NCBI RefSeq assembly: GCF_021729085.1
Contig: NZ_JAJSAR010000002.1
Span: 496,001-560,000 of the forward strand
DNA length: 64,000 bases
Direction: 5' to 3'
From: Pseudohongiella sp. O18
GTDB lineage: Bacteria > Pseudomonadota > Gammaproteobacteria > Pseudomonadales > Pseudohongiellaceae
The notes beneath the pieces were generated by a model. It saw nothing but the letters and a program-made list of their open reading frames with translations. It had not been told where the DNA came from and searched no databases. Shown piece after piece: positions 61,078-64,000 of this stretch (its first letter is position 1; each line of letters opens with the position of its first letter). Position numbers and translations under genes: made by a program.

Positions 61078-61173
61078 GGATAACTCCTGTGGCTGACGCG
61101 AAACGCAGTTGAACTGAATCAACAACTGTGACGGCAGCCGGTTACATCAAAGAAGAAAAAGATGTTTACAGGG

Positions 61174-61581
61174 TTATCGGATTGGCGGCGCGCGCGCCTG
61201 TTGAGAAGAGGAGTTACGACTACGATCGGCAGCAGTGGTAGCGACGAAACCAGCAGTAGTGGTTCTCAGATAGCTGAGTGCTGCTTGGTCGAGCGTGGCC
61301 GGATTGTCGTCACTGTCTGTATCGCCGGGCATGCCGGACAGCACAGTACGAGCGTTTGGCGAGATCGCCAGCTGTGTCGAAGTCAGCCGCTCCAGGGTGT
61401 CGCCACTCTGGCGTTCGATCGAGTTACTGCCGGCAGCAGGCAGGCTGATTCCCACTGACAATAGCAGCGAGCAGATCAACAGCTGAACAGACAACATGTG
61501 GCGGAGCAAAGTCACAGCACGAATATCCTGAATTGCAGGTTGCCATTGACCGACTGGCACAATGCCAGACATCACGGACAC
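61174..61581 (-). CDS. Hypothetical secreted or single-helix protein
   Basis: 135 aa from a GTG at 61581 chosen for a perfect AAGGAGG (61588-61594) six bases upstream. The frame is open further to 61755 without any ribosome site. A hydrophobic run MLSVQLLICSLLLSVGISLPAAG is a signal peptide or TM helix. The rest is a Ser/Thr/Ala-rich tail, without family similarity that I can see. 96 bases before the secDF start on the same strand, so it may be the first gene of that transcript. Uncertain gene call. Confidence 0.5.
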   Translation of the reverse strand: MSVMSGIVPVGQWQPAIQDIRAVTLLRHMLSVQLLICSLLLSVGISLPAAGSNSIERQSGDTLERLTSTQLAISPNARTVLSGMPGDTDSDDNPATLDQAALSYLRTTTAGFVATTAADRSRNSSSQQARAPPIR

Positions 61582-61773
61582 TTGCAGCCTCCTTATACGC
61601 CTGTCACGAAGGAACAGCAAGAGCCATGGTCGGAATTTTTGTCGCCGCACACCTGGTTGTACAGCTGCCTTCGCCAATGGCTTTCGCTGCGCTGGCGATT
61701 GATTAGTTGAGCCAGGTTGGTTAGATTTCATTGTCGATTTTAATCTCTCGTACATACTGATGGGGCCTATCGT

Positions 61774-63096
61774 TTGGATCTCGAATCAATCTATCAGCGT
61801 CTGATCACGCTTAGTGACCAGATACTGCTGGTTCTTCTGCAAACAGAAACCTATGCGCAGCTCGCGCTGGTGATGCTGATCTATGCATTTGCATTCTTTT
61901 TTGCCAACCGTCTGCGTGCCTATTTACCTGCATTTGCGGAAGCCCCACCAGATGCTCCACTGAGCCCGTTGCGTCGCGCTGCAGGCCATATCGGTAACCT
62001 GATGTTCCCGTTGCTGAGCATCCTGGCACTGGGATTTGCTGTTGAGCTCAGTGCGTCGCTGATTGGTCAATCCTGGCTGGTAAAAGTGGCACTGGTCATT
62101 GCCATGCTGCTGGTCTACAACGCCATCATTCGTGATCATGTTCGCAATGAATTCATTGCCTTTGTGTTCCGCTGGGCCGGACTGCCGCTGGTGTTCCTGT
62201 ATTCAGTGGAGTGGCTGGGGCCATTGATTTCGATTCTTGAATCCATGCAGGTAACGCTGGGCAACATTCAGATCTCTGCCTACGGCGTCGTCCGCGTGCT
62301 GCTATTCGGTTCCATTCTGTTCTGGTTGGGACGTCTGTCCAACAATACCGGACAGGAAATCATCCGCCGTCAGGAGAAGCTTGATTTCCGGGCCAAGGAA
62401 GTCGCTGCCAAACTGCTGCAGGTGACCATCTTCTTTGTCATCTTCCTGCTGCTGCTGCAGATCATGGGCATCAACCTGACTGCGCTGGCGGTGTTCGGTG
62501 GTGCGGTAGGTGTGGGTCTCGGTTTCGGCCTGCAGGCCATTGCTTCCAACTTTATCTCCGGCATCATCATTTTGCTGGATCGCTCGATTTCACTGGGTGA
62601 CTACATTGAACTCGAAGACGGACGTACCGGTGTGGTTCGTGAGCTGACACTCAGGTCAACCACACTGGAAACCTATGATGGCAAAGACATCATGGTGCCC
62701 AACGAAAAGTTCGTTACCGAAAGCTTCACCAACTGGACGCACAAGAATCAGAAACAGCGATACCGGGTCGATTTCTCGGTTGCCTATGACTCCGATATTC
62801 ACAAGCTGGTGGAGGTCATCAAGGCGGCAGTGGCCAGTCATCCTCAGGTTCTCAGTGGTGACGACATTCCACTTGAAGAGCGACCCGATTGTGAGATTGA
62901 TGGCTTTGGAGACTCAGGCGTCAACATGTTTGTTGAGTTCTGGATGGAAGGAATCGACGACGGCAGAAACCGTGTCGGTGGCGATCTGATGCTGTTGATC
63001 TATGACACCATGCGCGAACATGGCTTTGTCATACCGTTCCCGCAGCGCGAAGTGCGCGTGTTAAATAAGCAGTCACTCAACGACGATCGTCAGTGA
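61774..63096 (+). CDS. MscS family mechanosensitive ion channel
   Basis: 440 aa. Four to five N-terminal helices, then the pore helix and beta domain of MscS: LTALAVFGGAVGVGLGFGLQ, SGIIILLDRSISLGDYIELE and STTLETYDGKDIMVPNEKF. The cytoplasmic alpha/beta end RYRVDFSVAYDSDIHKL, GDSGVNMFVEFW and MREHGFVIPFPQREV closes the vestibule. Start TTG at 61774 with GGGG nine bases upstream, a weak site. Releases solutes on hypo-osmotic shock. 3' overlap of 20 bases with the convergent lipoprotein gene. Confidence 0.93.
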   Translation: MDLESIYQRLITLSDQILLVLLQTETYAQLALVMLIYAFAFFFANRLRAYLPAFAEAPPDAPLSPLRRAAGHIGNLMFPLLSILALGFAVELSASLIGQSWLVKVALVIAMLLVYNAIIRDHVRNEFIAFVFRWAGLPLVFLYSVEWLGPLISILESMQVTLGNIQISAYGVVRVLLFGSILFWLGRLSNNTGQEIIRRQEKLDFRAKEVAAKLLQVTIFFVIFLLLLQIMGINLTALAVFGGAVGVGLGFGLQAIASNFISGIIILLDRSISLGDYIELEDGRTGVVRELTLRSTTLETYDGKDIMVPNEKFVTESFTNWTHKNQKQRYRVDFSVAYDSDIHKLVEVIKAAVASHPQVLSGDDIPLEERPDCEIDGFGDSGVNMFVEFWMEGIDDGRNRVGGDLMLLIYDTMREHGFVIPFPQREVRVLNKQSLNDDRQ

Positions 63097-63577
63097 CCCG
63101 ATCCAGAAAGTCCTGAATCTCGCGACGCAGGCGGATATCGTTGCCGGCTTCGCGAAGCGCTCTTTGCGCCAGTGCAGTTGCTTCGGCAGTCCGGTTTTGT
63201 AGTAACCGGACATTTGCCAGACTCAGCCAAATGCTGGCGTCGCGCGGATCAATTCTTAAACCGCGCTCTGCAATCGCTGCGGCACGCTCAAGTTCTCCCG
63301 TGTCTACTGCGCTGTTAATGCCGGCCATCAGTGTGGATGTGGGAGTGGCACGAGTGTCTGACGGGGCAGGGGGTGTGGGACCAACAAAACCACCCTGGGA
63401 ATCTGCCTGGCCGTCTCCTGAACGGACCGGGCCGGGTGACTCAGATATCGAATCTGCTGCCGATGCCCCCGTCAATGATGGCTGACTGCGCTCCACAGGT
63501 GCAGGCGATTGCCTTTGGGGTGATGCACAGGCTGCGAGTAACAGGGTGCCGATCAACAGGCCAGAACGTAAGTTCAT
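63077..63577 (-). CDS. TPR lipoprotein downstream of PBP1b
   Basis: 166 aa. Lipobox GTLLLAACAS at residue 17, Pro/Ser/Gly-rich linker, then TPR-like AVDTGELERAAAIAERGLRI and ASIWLSLANVRLLQNRTAEA. Its ATG overlaps the stop of the mrcB gene (ATGA), so it is co-translated. Outer-membrane lipoproteins near PBP1b may regulate it (as LpoB does in enterics), but this one shows no LpoB similarity that I can see. The operon position suggests a partner role. Confidence 0.8.
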   Translation of the reverse strand: MNLRSGLLIGTLLLAACASPQRQSPAPVERSQPSLTGASAADSISESPGPVRSGDGQADSQGGFVGPTPPAPSDTRATPTSTLMAGINSAVDTGELERAAAIAERGLRIDPRDASIWLSLANVRLLQNRTAEATALAQRALREAGNDIRLRREIQDFLDRVTDDRR

Positions 63578-64000
63578 GGGTTGAACACCCTGAAGCGATC
63601 AAGCACTCTGTTAAACAAAGATCCGTTATCCTCGCAATCAACCGCACGGTCCGGTGGGCGGCTTTCAGCAAAGGGCAGCAGCACACTGTCCTGACACTGG
63701 CGATAGGCAGGGTCGCGTACCGCATTTTGAGAGACCTGGCGCCACTCAATGTCCGGAGGTGGCGCTGTTGTTCTGGGCTCTATGCGCAGGGAGCTCATGA
63801 TATCGCTCCACACTTTTAGCGCGCCTGTGGCGCCGGTGAGTCCTGTAGTGCCGTTGTTATCATGACCAAGCCAGACTACCGCCACCAGATCATCACCATA
63901 ACCGGCAAACCAGCTGTCACGCAGGTCATTGGTCGTACCTGTTTTTCCGGCCAGCGGCAGGTTTGCCTGCATGGTGTTCTGAGCAGTCCGTGCAGTGCCG
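63574..64000 (-). CDS. mrcB: Penicillin-binding protein 1B, C-terminal part (cut by window end)
   Basis: Only the last 142 residues are present: GTARTAQN, the transpeptidase KTGTTNDLRDSWFAGYGDDLVAVVWLGHD motif in parts, TGATGALKVWSDIM and the tail. The KTG motif and following WFAGYG are diagnostic of class A PBPs, and the GTAR start agrees with PBP1b. The N-terminal glycosyltransferase half lies beyond position 64000. The last codons overlap the lipoprotein gene by four bases. Confidence 0.92.
   Translation of the reverse strand, partial: GTARTAQNTMQANLPLAGKTGTTNDLRDSWFAGYGDDLVAVVWLGHDNNGTTGLTGATGALKVWSDIMSSLRIEPRTTAPPPDIEWRQVSQNAVRDPAYRQCQDSVLLPFAESRPPDRAVDCEDNGSLFNRVLDRFRVFNP

Overview
The window reads as a chromosomal segment of a free-living, probably marine, gammaproteobacterium. 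Four large TonB-dependent receptors, many secreted single-domain proteins and lipoproteins, a BtuB receptor under a cobalamin riboswitch, a PBP1b C-terminus and complete selA/selB/selC genes point to a Gram-negative heterotroph of the OM182/Pseudohongiella/NOR5 kind. That placement is inference. There are no rRNA genes, no phage or IS genes and no CRISPR array; the only tRNA is tRNA-Sec.

Layout. 1-5.1 kb: the end of a GGDEF protein, a histone-deacetylase-like hydrolase, a GNAT, an SDR coupled to a tiny DUF2256 protein, and a beta-lactamase-fold hydrolase. 5.2-10 kb: a TonB receptor divergent from a membrane-anchored AraC regulator. 10-15.7 kb: DoxX, PQQ-type sugar dehydrogenase, CPBP protease, P-loop kinase, and an MFS exporter in an operon with its MarR repressor and a clear 18-bp inverted-repeat operator. 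15.7-21.2 kb: a compact selenocysteine locus on the minus strand, ordered thioredoxin-fusion protein, UGSC selenoprotein, selA, selB, tRNA-Sec. Joints between its genes are 4-nt overlaps or gaps of 12 to 21 nt. 21.3-28.2 kb: DCC thiol oxidoreductase, membrane LuxR regulator with twin palindromes, DsbA/FrnE, a methanogen-output-domain protein overlapping a hybrid histidine kinase, and an ABC-F ATPase. 28.4-38.4 kb: S41 peptidase coupled to a secreted TonB-C-domain protein, a large secreted protein of unknown function, an exported fumarylacetoacetase-fold protein, an XRE/membrane-protein pair, and small methyltransferase and membrane genes. 38.4-43 kb: a decayed GGDEF fragment, then a carboxypeptidase-regulatory-domain TonB receptor preceded by six Pho-box-like half-sites at exact 11-bp spacing, then an NHL-propeller lipoprotein. 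43-55.5 kb: acetyl-CoA hydrolase/transferase, another secreted TonB-C protein, a BtuB-like receptor with its riboswitch, exported cyclase, PH-domain protein, DUF503, BrkB, and a three-gene DUF4173/winged-helix/membrane operon. 55.8-64 kb: a fourth TonB receptor, a fused SecDF, an MscS channel, and a TPR lipoprotein overlapping the PBP1b gene.

The most informative unit is the selenocysteine locus. It carries the charging enzyme, the elongation factor, the tRNA and a selenoprotein whose catalytic residue is an in-frame UGA that would otherwise split the gene. The other theme is outer-membrane uptake under three control modes: riboswitch (B12), probable PhoB (phosphate stress) and a divergent membrane regulator.
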